The translations under genes were made by a program, and so were the position numbers. From positions 248,001-312,000 of the forward strand of contig NZ_CAKMMP010000001.1 in the NCBI RefSeq assembly GCF_927798175.1: a DNA stretch of 64,000 nt, in the 5' to 3' direction. Origin of the DNA: Paenibacillus sp. JJ-223 (lineage in GTDB: Bacteria > Bacillota > Bacilli > Paenibacillales > Paenibacillaceae). Under the pieces are notes generated by a model. That model did not search any database. It had not been told where the DNA came from and worked only from the letters and a program-made list of their open reading frames with translations. This document shows positions 8,565 to 21,103 of this stretch, piece after piece; position 1 is the first letter of the stretch, and each line of letters opens with the position of its first letter.

Positions 8565-10021
8565 TCAAAAAGGGCATTACCCGGCAGATCGTTCTGCATT
8601 ATTTTTTCGTGGTGTTCCTGGCACTCTTGCTGGTCGAGTTCATCTTCATGCTTGCGGTCCAGAGATACTACTATGAGAGCATCTATAATACGATTAACCA
8701 ACGTATTACCGCCACCAATGATTATAAGGAGCCGCTGTCCCTCGTAAGCGGGGCGGAAGATGGAAACAATCTGTCATACTTGCTCGTGAACTTGCAATTG
8801 GATAATACCGAACTGCAAATTCTGGATTTGAACGGTCGCGTGCTGGCGAGTTCAACGGCGTTTGAATCGGAGCGGGCCGTTATACAGACGAGCGATATTA
8901 CCCAAGCGATGAATGGCAGCATTGGACGATGGGTTGGAAGGCAGCCGAATACGGGCGAACAAATCATGGCCGTTTCCCATAAGCTGGACCTGGGCGGCGA
9001 GAACACGTACATCATACGATATTTGACCTCCCTGGAGGACGTGAATTCCAGATTGCTGGTGATGGGGTTGCTGGCTATTCTGGTGGGTATCGCGGTACTG
9101 GCCATCGTGCTCATTATTAGCATCGGTATGGCGAATTCCATCGTCAAACCGATTAACAACATCACCGCAGTGTCGGAACAGATGGCCCGGGGCCGTTTGG
9201 ATGTGAGGGTCAAAGGAAACTATAAGCATGAGCTGGGGGAACTGGCTTCAACGCTGAATTTCATGGCTCAGGAAATCGTGCGCAGCAATCAGATCAAGGA
9301 TGATTTCATTTCCTCGATATCTCACGAACTGCGTACCCCGCTGACCAGTATCAAGGGTTGGAGCGAGACGCTGGATTCCGGCGGCTACGATCCGGATGAG
9401 ACGCGAATCGGCATGAGCATCATCTCCAAGGAAACGGAACGGTTGATCGGTTTGGTTGAAGAAATGTTGGATTTCTCGAAATTGCAGCAAAATCAGATGA
9501 AACTGGTCAAAGGGACGGTCAGCATTCGGGAAATCGTGCAGGAAACGATGTTGAACGTCTGGGCCAAAGCCGAACAGAAACAGATCCATCTCAAGCTGGA
9601 TGCCGATGAAACGAAGGCCTATAATGTTTTCGGAGACGGTAATCGGCTGAAGCAGGTGTTCCTTAATATCGTCGATAATGCCATCAAATTTTCGCATGAA
9701 AATTCGTGGATATACTTGTCCGTGAAAGAAGAAGACGGCAAGGTGATTGCTGCTGTCCAGGATACGGGCATCGGGATTAGCGAAGAACATTTGAGCAAGG
9801 TCAGGGACCGCTTCTTTCAGGTTAATCATCAAAACGGAGGCACAGGGTTGGGGCTTGCCATCACCCAGCAGCTGGTCGAACTGCATGAAGGAACAATCTC
9901 GATGCAAAGCGAGCTGGGTTCGGGAACGACGGTTACGGTGATGTTGCCAGCTTTGGCTGAAGAGGATGATTTAATGAAACATGACGATCAACAGGCAGGG
10001 CCGGATATCGGAACAACGTAA
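8561..10021 (+). CDS. Membrane sensor histidine kinase
   Basis: Kinase of 486 residues. Transmembrane segments lie near residues 10-35 and 163-188, with an extracytoplasmic sensor of about 130 residues between them. HAMP follows (about 190-240). HisKA has H255 in SISHELRTPL. The ATPase has the N-box NIVDNAIKFS, DTGIGI and GTGLGLAI. Start ATG 8561 overlaps the regulator stop. It partners with the response regulator at 7866. The lipoprotein encoded upstream in the same operon could feed it a signal at the membrane surface. Confidence 0.93.
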   Translation: MIKKGITRQIVLHYFFVVFLALLLVEFIFMLAVQRYYYESIYNTINQRITATNDYKEPLSLVSGAEDGNNLSYLLVNLQLDNTELQILDLNGRVLASSTAFESERAVIQTSDITQAMNGSIGRWVGRQPNTGEQIMAVSHKLDLGGENTYIIRYLTSLEDVNSRLLVMGLLAILVGIAVLAIVLIISIGMANSIVKPINNITAVSEQMARGRLDVRVKGNYKHELGELASTLNFMAQEIVRSNQIKDDFISSISHELRTPLTSIKGWSETLDSGGYDPDETRIGMSIISKETERLIGLVEEMLDFSKLQQNQMKLVKGTVSIREIVQETMLNVWAKAEQKQIHLKLDADETKAYNVFGDGNRLKQVFLNIVDNAIKFSHENSWIYLSVKEEDGKVIAAVQDTGIGISEEHLSKVRDRFFQVNHQNGGTGLGLAITQQLVELHEGTISMQSELGSGTTVTVMLPALAEEDDLMKHDDQQAGPDIGTT

Positions 10022-10147
10022 GGAACAAAGCATATCCCTTGTTTGAACCGGGCAGAATGGTTAGGAAATTGAAACACAGGGCTGCGTTACATCCGTCCCG
10101 GTTCAAATGAAATAAGATGTATAATAAAGGATATAGGATGAAGCAAC

Positions 10148-10182
10148 AAAAAGGGCGAACCGTTCAACGGCTCGCCTTTTTT
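10148..10182. terminator. Bidirectional terminator between the kinase and glgC
   Basis: A long A/T-flanked stem (AGGGCGA-ACCGTT...AACGGCTCGCCT) has an A-run before it and a T-run after it. It serves both converging units. Confidence 0.85.
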
Positions 10183-10245
10183 GTTTATAAAATCAGGAAT
10201 AATTAACCTCATACAAATCCTTCGTTATATATTCCCAAGTGAAAC

Positions 10246-11472
10246 TTATGATGAAAGTTCGCCTGCACGCAGTCGACCGGTCTTCTCATAGACTTCCTTC
10301 AAAATTCGCGCGGATTGTGTACGCAATGCCGGTTTGGCAGAAACGACTTCTCCTGGGCCAATCACGGCAATTTCGTCTGCGCTGCCTTTGACGATGGCAC
10401 CGTCCTTGATAATGGCTCCTTCGCCGATAATGGCATGCTCAATGTGGACGCCGCGGCCGATGCGAGCATTAGGCATAATTACGCTCTCCTTGATTTCCGA
10501 ACCTTTGCCGACCTCAGCCCCGCAGAAAATGACAGAACGTTCGGCACGCCCATCAATGGCACAGGATTCATGGATCATGGACATGGCATGCTCGGTACGG
10601 GAAGCGGGGATTCGATACGTACTCGTTTTGCTTCTCCAGCCACGCGTGAACATGGGCCAATGTTCTTTGTGAAGACTCCAGTCCTGATCATTGTGCAGAA
10701 GATCCATATGGGCATCCCATAGGCTTTTTACCGTGCCGACATCTTTCCAGTACCCGTTAAAATTATAAACGTAAAGCGAATTGCTTTCATTCAGCATTTG
10801 CGGGATGACGTCTTTGCCGAAGTCATGGCTGGAATCCGGATTTTGAGCATCCTCGAGGAGATGGCGCTTCAGATATTCCCAGTTGAACACGTAAATACCC
10901 ATTGAGGCCAAATTGCTTTTTGGTTTGGCCGGTTTTTCGGTGAACTCGGTTACGCGCAATTCATGGTCTGCGGCCATGATACCAAAACGGTGAGCCTCAT
11001 TCCAAGGGACTTCCATCACCGAAATGGTGGCGGCTGCTTTGTTGGATTTGTGAGCGTTCAGCATCTCGCGATAATCCATATGATAAATGTGGTCTCCCGA
11101 CAAAATCAGCACATTTTCGGGGTTTTGTTTATCAATAAAGTCGATATTTTTATAAATGGCATCCGCAGTTCCCAAGTATTCGTCATTTCCTGTATGGTAA
11201 GATGGAAGCAACGATATTCCAGATTCAGACGAGTTCTCTTTTCTCCAAGGCTCTCCGCTTCCAATATGTTCATGCAATGATCCTGCTTGATATTGCGTGA
11301 GCACGCCAACAGTATCGATTCCCGAGTTTACGCAGTTGCTGAGAGGAAAATCGATGATCCGGTAATGCCCGCCAAACGGCACAGCGGGTTTAGCGATACT
11401 TGAAGTCAGGGGTGCCAAACGTTTACCCTCTCCTCCCGCCAACAGCATAGCGATGCAATCTTTATTAAACAT
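10246..11472 (-). CDS. glgC: Glucose-1-phosphate adenylyltransferase
   Basis: Makes ADP-glucose from glucose-1-phosphate and ATP, the committed step of bacterial glycogen synthesis. The protein has 408 residues. The N-terminal nucleotidyltransferase has [30 protein letters not shown] signatures (read in two parts), then [10 protein letters not shown], and [10 protein letters not shown] near the sugar site. The C-terminal third is a left-handed beta-helix of hexapeptide repeats. ATG 11472 is chosen because GGGAGGG lies nine bases upstream. It is divergent from glgBA. No glgD paralogue is next to it, so a homotetramer is likely unless glgD lies elsewhere. Confidence 0.95.
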   Translation of the reverse strand: MFNKDCIAMLLAGGEGKRLAPLTSSIAKPAVPFGGHYRIIDFPLSNCVNSGIDTVGVLTQYQAGSLHEHIGSGEPWRKENSSESGISLLPSYHTGNDEYLGTADAIYKNIDFIDKQNPENVLILSGDHIYHMDYREMLNAHKSNKAAATISVMEVPWNEAHRFGIMAADHELRVTEFTEKPAKPKSNLASMGIYVFNWEYLKRHLLEDAQNPDSSHDFGKDVIPQMLNESNSLYVYNFNGYWKDVGTVKSLWDAHMDLLHNDQDWSLHKEHWPMFTRGWRSKTSTYRIPASRTEHAMSMIHESCAIDGRAERSVIFCGAEVGKGSEIKESVIMPNARIGRGVHIEHAIIGEGAIIKDGAIVKGSADEIAVIGPGEVVSAKPALRTQSARILKEVYEKTGRLRAGELSS

Positions 11473-11668
11473 AATCGTTTCCCTCCCGGAAATTTTTGTT
11501 GAAAGTTGTACATACATTAACGCGATTTGGAGCTGATGAAACGATATATACGGTTAAAAATCTGTAAAATTACAACATTTTCGAAATCGGTCATTTTTCT
11601 TTTCAATTTGGCTAGAATGGGGTAATGGTTAACGTTATTATTATTTTCTGGGAAAAGCAGGTGATTTT

Positions 11669-13692
<2,024 letters not shown>

Positions 13693-13696
<4 letters not shown>

Positions 13697-15126
13697 AACT
13701 ATTGTTTGCAGCAGCTGAAGCACATCCTTTTGTCAAAACGGGTGGTTTGGCCGATGTCATCGGGGCTTTGCCGCTCGCCTTGAAGAAGGCTGGAGTCGAC
13801 GTTCGGGTGATATTGCCCAAATACAAAAGCATTCCGGACGAATTCAAACAGGCCATGGAAACGGTCGCGGTTACGGAAGTGCCGGTCGGTTGGCGAAGGC
13901 AATATTGCGGAGTCGAGATGTTAGTCCATGAAGGCATTCCCATTTACTTTGTCGATAATGAGTACTATTTTGCGCGGGATGGCGTGTACGGTTACATGGA
14001 TGACGGAGAACGGTTTTCCTTTTTCAATCGGGCGGTGCTCGAAGTGCTGCCTAAGATCGATTTCAAGCCAGACGTTTTGCATACTCACGATTGGCACGCG
14101 GGAATGATCCCGTTGCTGCTTCAGGCACATTACGCCCACCATCCGTTTTATACGGAGATCCGTACGGTGTTTACCATACATAACCTGCTGTACCAAGGCA
14201 TTTTTCCCTATGAAGTGTTCGGTGAATTGCTTCAGCTGCATAGTCGTTACTTTACGATGGAAGGCGCAGAATATTATGGTAACGTCAATTTCCTGAAAGC
14301 AGGGGTCGTTTATGCCGACCACGTCACGACAGTAAGCCCGACTTATGCGCAGGAAGTACAGACGGCCTATTACGGTTATGGGTTGGACGGGTTGTTGTCT
14401 TCGCTTGGCGATCGGTTTAGCGGAATTGTGAATGGCATCGATACGATGAGCTACAATCCGGCTACCGACAAGAAAATTGCGGTGAAATTCAGATCAAGCC
14501 TCTCCAAAAAAACAGAGAATAAAATGGAGCTTCAGAAGGAGCTGGGACTGCCTGTGCGTCCGGATGCGCCTCTTATGGTTATGGTTACGCGTCTGGTGGA
14601 TTCAAAGGGACTTGACCTCGTCTGTCGAGTTTTGGATGAATTGCTGCACTACGATGATCTTCAATTTGCCGTTTTGGGCACGGGAGACGAGTTTTACGAG
14701 CACTGGTTCCGCGAGGCAGCCCACCGCCACCCGCTTAAAATGTCTGCGCAGATTTTGTTTAACGACGGGCTTTCCCGGCGTTTTTATGCCGGAAGCGATC
14801 TTTTTCTGATGCCGTCGCGTTTTGAACCTTGCGGAATTAGCCAATTGCTGGCGCTGCGTTATGGCAGCGTGCCGATCGTACGCGAAACGGGCGGTCTGAA
14901 CGACACCGTTCAGGCATACAATGAACACAGTGGAGAGGGGAACGGGTTTTCGTTCACCCATTTCAACGCCCATGATATGCTGCATACGATCCGTCGGGCA
15001 GAGGCGTTTTATCGGGATAAAGCAAGCTGGAAGAAAATCGTGAAAAACGCGATGGGCGGAGATTACAGTTGGGATTCTTCTGCAGAACAATATATGGATA
15101 TCTACCGTCGAATTTCGCTGGGATGA
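13693..15126 (+). CDS. glgA: Glycogen synthase (GT5)
   Basis: Adds ADP-glucose units to growing alpha-1,4-glucan. The protein has 477 residues, a normal length for the family. KTGGLADVIGALP near the N-terminus is the ADP-glucose-binding signature. HDWHAGMIP and the C-terminal SRFEPCGISQL and ETGGLNDTVQ are conserved GT-B motifs. It overlaps glgB by four bases and is followed by a terminator, closing the glgBA operon. Confidence 0.95.
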
Positions 15127-15166
15127 ATTCTGGTTTCCAAGACGCTTTATAAAGCAACCTATAATG

Positions 15167-15197
15167 GCCACAGTATAACTATACTGTGGCTTTTTTT
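15167..15197 (+). terminator. Terminator of glgBA
   Basis: GCCACAGTAT and ATACTGTGGC pair around a short loop, followed by seven T. Confidence 0.9.
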
Positions 15198-15230
15198 ATA
15201 GGAAATACTTCAAGAAGGGGAGCTGGTATA

Positions 15231-16934
15231 TTGAGTAACATCAGTTTTAACTCTGATTACAACTTGAATATGCAAGGATTTAATACCAATGAAGCTTTTA
15301 ATCCTGTGAGGCTGAATGAAATGTTTGCCCAGGTGCTTGGCAGCATTTCAGCTGTGCAAGCCAGGACCTATGGCAATACGATCGACGTCCGCAACTTTGC
15401 TCCAGGGGATGGGAGCGACCAATCCGTGCAAATCAGAGCATTCTTTGATGCTGCCAAAGACGGAGACATCCTGTTGTTCACCCCGGGGCATTACAAAGTA
15501 ACGAGGCCAGGCTTGTTCTACACGTTTTCGGGCAGATCCGTCATTATCAGGGGACTTCCTGGGGCAGTATTGGAAATGTCAGATCAAGGTCTAAGCATCG
15601 TGAACAGCAGTCATGTAGAAGTAACGGGACTGACGCTTAAAAGATCGACGCAGGCTTCTTGGGGAGCAGGAAAAACGGGAATTTCCATTCGAAATAGCAG
15701 TAATGTGCTCGTACAGAATAATGAAATCAGCCAATTTACAGATGCGATTGGCGTGATTGGATCGAACAGTCTCGATTCCCCATCTCGTAATATCGTGATT
15801 CGAAACAACAAACTGTATGACCTTGGCGAAGAACCGATTGTTGTGCGGTCGAACCTGTCTTTTGTCATCATCAATGAAAATGATTGTTACCGTTATCTCG
15901 GTGATGGCATCCTTGTTAAGGCGACTTGGGATTTGCATATCATGAACAATTATTTACATGACCCCATTCTGTCTACGGATGTGGATTACGACGTTTTTAC
16001 CGGAGGGCAACAAGGGACGAATGTGCCTAAAGCAGGAGGGGGAATCAGCTGCAATAATGAAGGCGGGGAAACTGGAGCTCGCAACATGACGATTCATGGT
16101 AACAATGTCTATGGAACGTCGTTTGGTGTGATCTTGGCTGGTTTTAAAGGGGCAATGGTGACCTCAAATGTTCTGAAGAATATCAGGCTAACCTCAGCCA
16201 TTTCGGTATCGTTTCTTCCCACTCCATTTAATCCAAATAATATAAAAAACCATGAATTCATCATTCAGGGCAATTTCATAGACTCTATTCTCCAATCGGC
16301 CCCTACGGCAGCAATTGAAGCCCGGACTACTGTGGGACCCGAAGGGCTTGATATTGGCATTATTGCTGACAACATCATTTTGCCACAAGGAAATCACTGG
16401 GGAATCATGGCCAACGGCAATATTATTGTAAGAAGTAACTACATTGCCCAAGCAGGGATTGCGATGGATTTGAAGAATGGTGTTGTTGCGATCGCAAACA
16501 TAATTGAGCCTGGTTTTGAGACACCTCAACCGGAGCGAATGGTAAACATCTATGATAACGTGACATTTTCGAATAATTCGATCAAGGGGAAGGGGACTGT
16601 CATCAAAATACTTGGTTCAAGGAATATTATTACAGGTAATCGTATGCAATACGAAGGAAAATGGTGGGCGGTTCATCTAGAAACAAATAACTATAAGGTT
16701 GAACATAATTTAATCCGAGACAATATTTTGACTGTGGGAAGCACAGCAGACGGACGGTATTTATACGGAGTGAGCTCAATAAATGATGGCAAGAACGTTG
16801 TCATCGACACGCTTCAGGATCATAACGGGAATTTGTATCAACTGGCAGATCATTTGGTATTGACGGGTCCAAATTCGACGAAGTGGAAAATAATCATTGA
16901 TGCACAGGGCCAGTTAAAAACCACGAAATTATGA
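15231..16934 (+). CDS. Right-handed parallel beta-helix protein
   Basis: Protein of 567 residues with many PbH1-type turns (SSHVEVTGLTL, SSNVLVQNNEIS, NIVIRNNKLYD, NFIDS and similar). The N-terminal part contains DVRNFAPGDGSDQSVQIRA, like the start of glycosidase or pectate-lyase-type helices. No signal peptide or obvious catalytic triad was found, so it may bind or cut a polysaccharide, or be structural. The TTG start at 15231 is set by AAGGGGAG 9 bases upstream. The gene follows the glgBA terminator and stands alone. Confidence 0.75.
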   Translation: MSNISFNSDYNLNMQGFNTNEAFNPVRLNEMFAQVLGSISAVQARTYGNTIDVRNFAPGDGSDQSVQIRAFFDAAKDGDILLFTPGHYKVTRPGLFYTFSGRSVIIRGLPGAVLEMSDQGLSIVNSSHVEVTGLTLKRSTQASWGAGKTGISIRNSSNVLVQNNEISQFTDAIGVIGSNSLDSPSRNIVIRNNKLYDLGEEPIVVRSNLSFVIINENDCYRYLGDGILVKATWDLHIMNNYLHDPILSTDVDYDVFTGGQQGTNVPKAGGGISCNNEGGETGARNMTIHGNNVYGTSFGVILAGFKGAMVTSNVLKNIRLTSAISVSFLPTPFNPNNIKNHEFIIQGNFIDSILQSAPTAAIEARTTVGPEGLDIGIIADNIILPQGNHWGIMANGNIIVRSNYIAQAGIAMDLKNGVVAIANIIEPGFETPQPERMVNIYDNVTFSNNSIKGKGTVIKILGSRNIITGNRMQYEGKWWAVHLETNNYKVEHNLIRDNILTVGSTADGRYLYGVSSINDGKNVVIDTLQDHNGNLYQLADHLVLTGPNSTKWKIIIDAQGQLKTTKL

Positions 16935-17062
16935 TGGATCCAGCCCGCCGAGTCATGCATTTTTAATTTTGGATATGGATGCCGCTTTCTAGATATGAAA
17001 GTGGTGTGCATCACAGTATAAACGAATTTTCTCGTTCGGGCTGAGTGATTTTGCCTTATACA

Positions 17063-17107
17063 TAAAAAAGTGTCTGTCCAGTCACGGATAAGTGACCAGA
17101 CAGACAC
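17063..17107 (-). terminator. Terminator of the M20 amidohydrolase gene
   Basis: A 16-base stem (17070-17085 with 17092-17107, two mismatched pairs) is followed on the minus strand by six T. It lies 22 bases after the amidohydrolase stop. Confidence 0.85.
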
Positions 17108-17128
17108 GTCGAAGCCGATAACATGGTA

Positions 17129-18304
17129 TTACCGAGTCGATTGTTCAAACTCCTTACGAATGGATTGAAGCAGCTGCGGGTTGGTCAGCACGTCGCCGGC
17201 CGTTAAGGCAATGGCTTTTGCCCCCAGAATCATGCCATCCAAAGCCCGTTCCTGCAAGGCCAGATCACGGAACTCGATGGAATGAAGCGTGTGTACCTCG
17301 TCCACAACGCGAATATAGGGGTGAATCGCCGGACAACGCAACGATACATTTCCGATGTCCATGGAGCCGTGGTCATTGCCAGTAACGATTTCGCGGGCAG
17401 GAATACCGAGCTTCAGCAAATTGTCGCTGAATGCGCCGGACAACGTCTCGTTGGTGACCATTTCATCATAAGAAGTTTCGTAATTTGAAGTCACCAGTTT
17501 GCACCCGGTTTGCAGGGCAGCTCCTTCCGCGATCTGAATGACCCGCTGCGTAAGCACGTTCAGCTCTTTGCGTGTCGCCGCGCGGACATAGAACTGGGCG
17601 GAAGCATAATCGGGAATGATATTGGCCGCTTGTCCGCCGCTGTTAATGATGCCGTGAATCCGAACCGTGCTTTTGACTTGTTGCCGGAATGCATTGATGC
17701 CGTTAAAGGTTTGAATGACCGCATCCAACGCATTAATGCCTTCATGAGGCGTTGCTGCGGCATGCGAAGCTTTGCCGTGAAACTCAAACTGAACGGCATC
17801 GATGGCCAGCGAGCTTCCCGACTTTTCGTAAGCGTAAAACGGATGGGCCATAAGAGCCACATCGCAATCATCGAACAGGCCGGCTTCCGCCATCGGAACT
17901 TTGGCTCCCCGCGTTTCCTCCGCAGGTGTGCCGAAAACTTTAAGCGTTCCTCCCACTTCATCTAATATGGACTTGAGCCCAACGGCAGCACCCAAGCTCA
18001 TCATGCAGATCAAGTGATGGCCGCATGCGTGACCAATCTCAGGCAAAGCATCATATTCGCACAGCAGGGCAATGGTCGGACCGGATTTGGCTGCCGAGTA
18101 CGTGCCGATAAATGCCGTCTCCAGACCGAGAACGGGAGCTTCAACGGCAAAGCCGTGATATGTTAGCTCCTCCTTCAAACGTGCGGATGCGAGATATTCC
18201 TCGTTTCCTAATTCCGGATTGGCCCCGATATATGATGAAATGTCCTTGAAACGGGAAGCATATTGATCAATAACCGCTAAAATTTGTGTTTGGATGGGTG
18301 TCAT
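17129..18304 (-). CDS. M20-family amidohydrolase
   Basis: Metal-dependent amidohydrolase of 391 residues, of the group that removes acyl groups from amino acids or cleaves aminoacyl conjugates. Conserved metal and catalytic segments are CEYDALPEIGHACGHH and TPAEETRGAK, with a dimerisation domain inserted (about 180-290). ATG 18304 follows AAGGAG by nine bases. It is divergent from a polar amino acid ABC transporter across a shared palindrome, which suggests joint control, with uptake of a conjugate followed by its hydrolysis. The substrate is not determined. Confidence 0.88.
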   Translation of the reverse strand: MTPIQTQILAVIDQYASRFKDISSYIGANPELGNEEYLASARLKEELTYHGFAVEAPVLGLETAFIGTYSAAKSGPTIALLCEYDALPEIGHACGHHLICMMSLGAAVGLKSILDEVGGTLKVFGTPAEETRGAKVPMAEAGLFDDCDVALMAHPFYAYEKSGSSLAIDAVQFEFHGKASHAAATPHEGINALDAVIQTFNGINAFRQQVKSTVRIHGIINSGGQAANIIPDYASAQFYVRAATRKELNVLTQRVIQIAEGAALQTGCKLVTSNYETSYDEMVTNETLSGAFSDNLLKLGIPAREIVTGNDHGSMDIGNVSLRCPAIHPYIRVVDEVHTLHSIEFRDLALQERALDGMILGAKAIALTAGDVLTNPQLLQSIRKEFEQSTR

Positions 18305-18394
18305 GGTGGTGTACTCCTTCTGCAAAAATAAAAACGATTTCTTGATTATAGCATGCTTCTCCATTTTTTTCAGGGCGTTGTCATGCGTTGTAAA

Positions 18395-18419
18395 TATGAA
18401 AATGCATTGCATATTCATA
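18395..18419. promoter_or_regulatory. 25-base palindrome over the ABC promoter
   Basis: TATGAAAATGCA and TGCATATTCATA are arms of a near-perfect inverted repeat (11 of 12 pairs) around one T. The right arm overlaps the -35 box at 18407. It is a likely operator shared with the divergent M20 gene. The arms resemble ARG-box halves, but the spacing differs from a standard ARG box. Confidence 0.55.
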
Positions 18420-18435
18420 CATTGTCCTTTATAAT
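18407..18435 (+). promoter_or_regulatory. Sigma-A-type promoter of the amino acid ABC operon
   Basis: TTGCAT at 18407-18412 and TATAAT at 18430-18435 are separated by exactly 17 bases. Transcription would start about 18442, 50 bases before the TTG start codon. Confidence 0.7.
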
Positions 18436-18490
18436 GACTCAGGCATCCTATGAGAAATAAGCATGTGAATAAAGTAAGGGGAGAACAGGT

Positions 18491-19954
18491 TTGAAATTAA
18501 TAAGTCGTTACACCATGATGCTTATGGCCTTTGTGGTCATGCTGACAATGGCTGTTCCAACGGCCATGGCCGCGGGCACGACGGGCATTTCAGAGGGCAA
18601 AAAGCTGGTGCTCGGCACAAGTGCCGATTTCGCGCCGTACGAATTTCATAAAGTGATTGACGGCAAGGACCAAATTGTCGGTTTCGATATCGCGATCGCC
18701 AAAGCGATTGCAGCCGACATGGGTGCAGAACTTGTCATAGAGGATATGGGCTTTGACGGGCTTCTGCCCGCATTGCAGAGCGGTCGCGTCGACATGGTCA
18801 TCTCGGGCATGACCCCGACCGATGAACGCAGAAGAAGCATCGACTTCTCGGAAACCTACTACAAATCGAAGCAAGTCATCGTCGTACGCGCTGAGGACAA
18901 GGACAAGTTCCCGACGATGGCCGAGCTGGAGAACCAGAAGATCGGCGTGCAGAAAGGCTCTATTCAAGAAGAGATCGGTCAGAAGATTGCCGGTGCTAAG
19001 CTGACTGCGTTGGACAAGATTTCCGATATTGTGCTGCAATTGGAGACCAATCGTATCGACGCAGCCATTCTGGAGGACACCGTTGCCGTCGGATACCTGG
19101 ATGACAACATCGTGCTTGCGCCTGCAGTGCCGGACGAAGAAGAAGCAGAGGCCGCCATCGGTATCCGCAAAGGAAACACGGAACTGCTGAACGCCGTAAA
19201 CGCAACGCTTGCCCGACTGAAAAGCGAAAACAAAATCCCTCAGATGGTTACCGAAGCGAGCCAAATGATGGCGGGAAAAGAAACCAAAACACCGAATATT
19301 CTGGAAGTGTTCTGGCAATACAAAAGCTTTTATGCAACAGGTGTGGGCTATACCTTGCTGTTGTCTGCGCTTGGCGTCATTTTCGGTGTCATCATCGGTC
19401 TGATCATCTGTTGGTTCCGTCTCCATGACGCAGCCATCCTGCGCTGGATCGGTACGGCATACGTCGAATTGATCCGTGGAACCCCGATGCTGGTCCAGTT
19501 GATGATCATTTATTACGGCCTGGCTTTGACCTTTAGCATTAACTTCTCGCCGCTTCAGGCAGGGATTATTACGTTGTCCATCAACAGCGGTGCTTATTTG
19601 GCGGAAATCTTCCGCGCAGGCATTCAAGGCGTGGACCGCGGACAGATGGAAGCGGCTCGGTCTTTGGGGATGGGCAAAGCTGCAGCGATGCGCTTTATTG
19701 TCCTGCCGCAGGCCTTCAAAGCGGTCCTTCCGGCGATCGGTAACGAGTTCGTTACCATTATCAAGGAATCGTCCATCATTTCGGTGATCGGTATGGTCGA
19801 TATCATGTATCAGGCCAGCGTGGTCAAAAACATTACGTATCAGGGCTTGAATCCATTCCTGATCGCCGCAGCCATTTACTTCGTGCTGACATTCATTTTG
19901 TCCAAGCTGTTGGGACGACTGGAAAGGAAGTTGAGTGCAAGTGATCGACGTTAA
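18491..19954 (+). CDS. Polar amino acid ABC transporter, binding domain fused to permease
   Basis: Protein of 487 residues. A signal-like segment ends at AMAAG. A family 3 solute-binding domain (about 35-260) contains [12 protein letters not shown] and [11 protein letters not shown]. The permease half (about 275-485) has several membrane helices and the EAA loop [15 protein letters not shown]. It imports a polar amino acid or derivative with the ATPase encoded directly downstream. The fusion resembles GlnP-type transporters, where the receptor is tethered to the channel. TTG 18491 is supported by AAGGGGA about 7 bases upstream. The substrate is not assignable; the M20 neighbour hints at a conjugated amino acid. 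Confidence 0.9.
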   Translation: MKLISRYTMMLMAFVVMLTMAVPTAMAAGTTGISEGKKLVLGTSADFAPYEFHKVIDGKDQIVGFDIAIAKAIAADMGAELVIEDMGFDGLLPALQSGRVDMVISGMTPTDERRRSIDFSETYYKSKQVIVVRAEDKDKFPTMAELENQKIGVQKGSIQEEIGQKIAGAKLTALDKISDIVLQLETNRIDAAILEDTVAVGYLDDNIVLAPAVPDEEEAEAAIGIRKGNTELLNAVNATLARLKSENKIPQMVTEASQMMAGKETKTPNILEVFWQYKSFYATGVGYTLLLSALGVIFGVIIGLIICWFRLHDAAILRWIGTAYVELIRGTPMLVQLMIIYYGLALTFSINFSPLQAGIITLSINSGAYLAEIFRAGIQGVDRGQMEAARSLGMGKAAAMRFIVLPQAFKAVLPAIGNEFVTIIKESSIISVIGMVDIMYQASVVKNITYQGLNPFLIAAAIYFVLTFILSKLLGRLERKLSASDRR

Positions 19955-20663
19955 ACAACTGCATAAATCTTACGGAAAAAACGAAGTGCTGAAAGGCATT
20001 GATGTAACGATCGGAAAAGGAGAAGTCGTGGTGGTCATCGGACCTTCGGGCTCGGGGAAAAGTACGTTTTTGCGCTGCTTGAACCTGCTGGAGCAACCGA
20101 CTTCAGGCGAAATCAATTTTGAAGGGGTATCCATCACCGACCCTAAACACAACATTAACGCAACCCGTGAAAAAATGGGTATGGTCTTCCAGCATTTTAA
20201 TCTGTTTCCGCACAAAACGGTGCTGCAGAACGTGACAATCGCCCCGATCAAGGTGAAGAAACAATCCGTCCAGGAAGCAACCAAGATTGCGGAGGATTTG
20301 CTGAGAACGGTGGGCCTTTACGACAAAAAGAATGCTTATCCAAGCCAATTGTCAGGCGGACAGAAGCAGCGTATCGCCATTGCCCGGGCGCTCGCCATGC
20401 AGCCGCACGTTATGCTGTTCGATGAGCCGACCTCCGCGCTTGATCCGGAAATGGTCGGCGAGGTGCTGGATGTCATGAAACGTCTTGCCGAAGGCGGCAT
20501 GACCATGGTCATCGTAACCCATGAGATGGGCTTTGCCCGCGAAGTTGGGGATCGCATTTTGTTCATGGACGGCGGAGTGATCGTAGAAGACGGAACGCCT
20601 TCAGAAGTGTTCGGTGCACCCAAACATGCACGTACCCGCGATTTTTTGGCAAAGGTGCTTTAG
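19935..20663 (+). CDS. Polar amino acid ABC transporter ATPase
   Basis: GlnQ-like ATPase of 242 residues with Walker [11 protein letters not shown]-loop [11 protein letters not shown], signature LSGGQKQR, Walker [14 protein letters not shown] and an intact H-loop (VTHEMGFA). It overlaps the permease-receptor gene by 20 bases, so translation is coupled. GTG 19935 and GTG 19941 are both possible starts; AAGGAAG fits the first better. The two genes form a complete importer. Confidence 0.92.
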   Translation: MQVIDVKQLHKSYGKNEVLKGIDVTIGKGEVVVVIGPSGSGKSTFLRCLNLLEQPTSGEINFEGVSITDPKHNINATREKMGMVFQHFNLFPHKTVLQNVTIAPIKVKKQSVQEATKIAEDLLRTVGLYDKKNAYPSQLSGGQKQRIAIARALAMQPHVMLFDEPTSALDPEMVGEVLDVMKRLAEGGMTMVIVTHEMGFAREVGDRILFMDGGVIVEDGTPSEVFGAPKHARTRDFLAKVL

Positions 20664-20686
20664 CGGATCATTGGAGTATCAAGATA

Positions 20687-20721
20687 AACCATGCCTGCTG
20701 TTTAAGGAGGCATGGTTTTTT
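20687..20721 (+). terminator. Terminator of the amino acid ABC operon
   Basis: AACCATGCCT pairs with AGGCATGGTT and is followed by a T-run. It lies 24 bases after the ATPase stop. Confidence 0.88.
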
Positions 20722-20907
20722 GCTTGGATTGGTGCGCTATGGATTGAAAAAGTAACTTTTCTGTTACCATCTAAGCGGGAACGAGCGACCTTTCGAAACC
20801 CCGGATTCCCATGAAACAATGGACATACGCTGAATTACAAGGGGAAGCGACCGCAAATTGGTAACAATTACTAGGCACCATGGTTACAATATTGTGATAT
20901 ATTAGTC

Positions 20908-21079
20908 GTGCCGAAACTTTCTTAACGGAAGGTGCGGGGGAAGTAATGATGCAGCAGAGGGGCAGTCGCATCCTTGCAGCTGCTTGGGGTGAATTAGGGC
21001 GTACATAAGCAATACGTGTAAATCTATACCTATAGGGTGGTCTCCTCCATCCGAATCCGACAACTAACTTCGCAGGCAT
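20908..21079 (+). promoter_or_regulatory. Cyclic di-AMP (ydaO-type) riboswitch
   Basis: Three conserved ydaO-class elements appear in order: the GGGGG-containing left part (20936-20940), GGGGTGAATT (20986-20995), and the right part with CCGAATCCGACAACTAAC (21051-21068) leading to CAGGC. Short terminal arms GTGCC and GGCAT can close P1. It sits directly before a LysM-3D cell wall gene, the usual target of this class. In known cases c-di-AMP binding turns expression off. No separate terminator hairpin is visible after it, so the expression platform is unclear. Confidence 0.85.
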
Positions 21080-21103
21080 AATAAGGGAGGTAGACTTAAT
21101 TCG

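Noticed and set aside
18590..19627. 345-codon open frame on the minus strand
   Set aside because: It lies opposite the amino acid ABC gene, whose domains are clear, has no ribosome site and shows no family motif. Codon bias of the real gene explains it.
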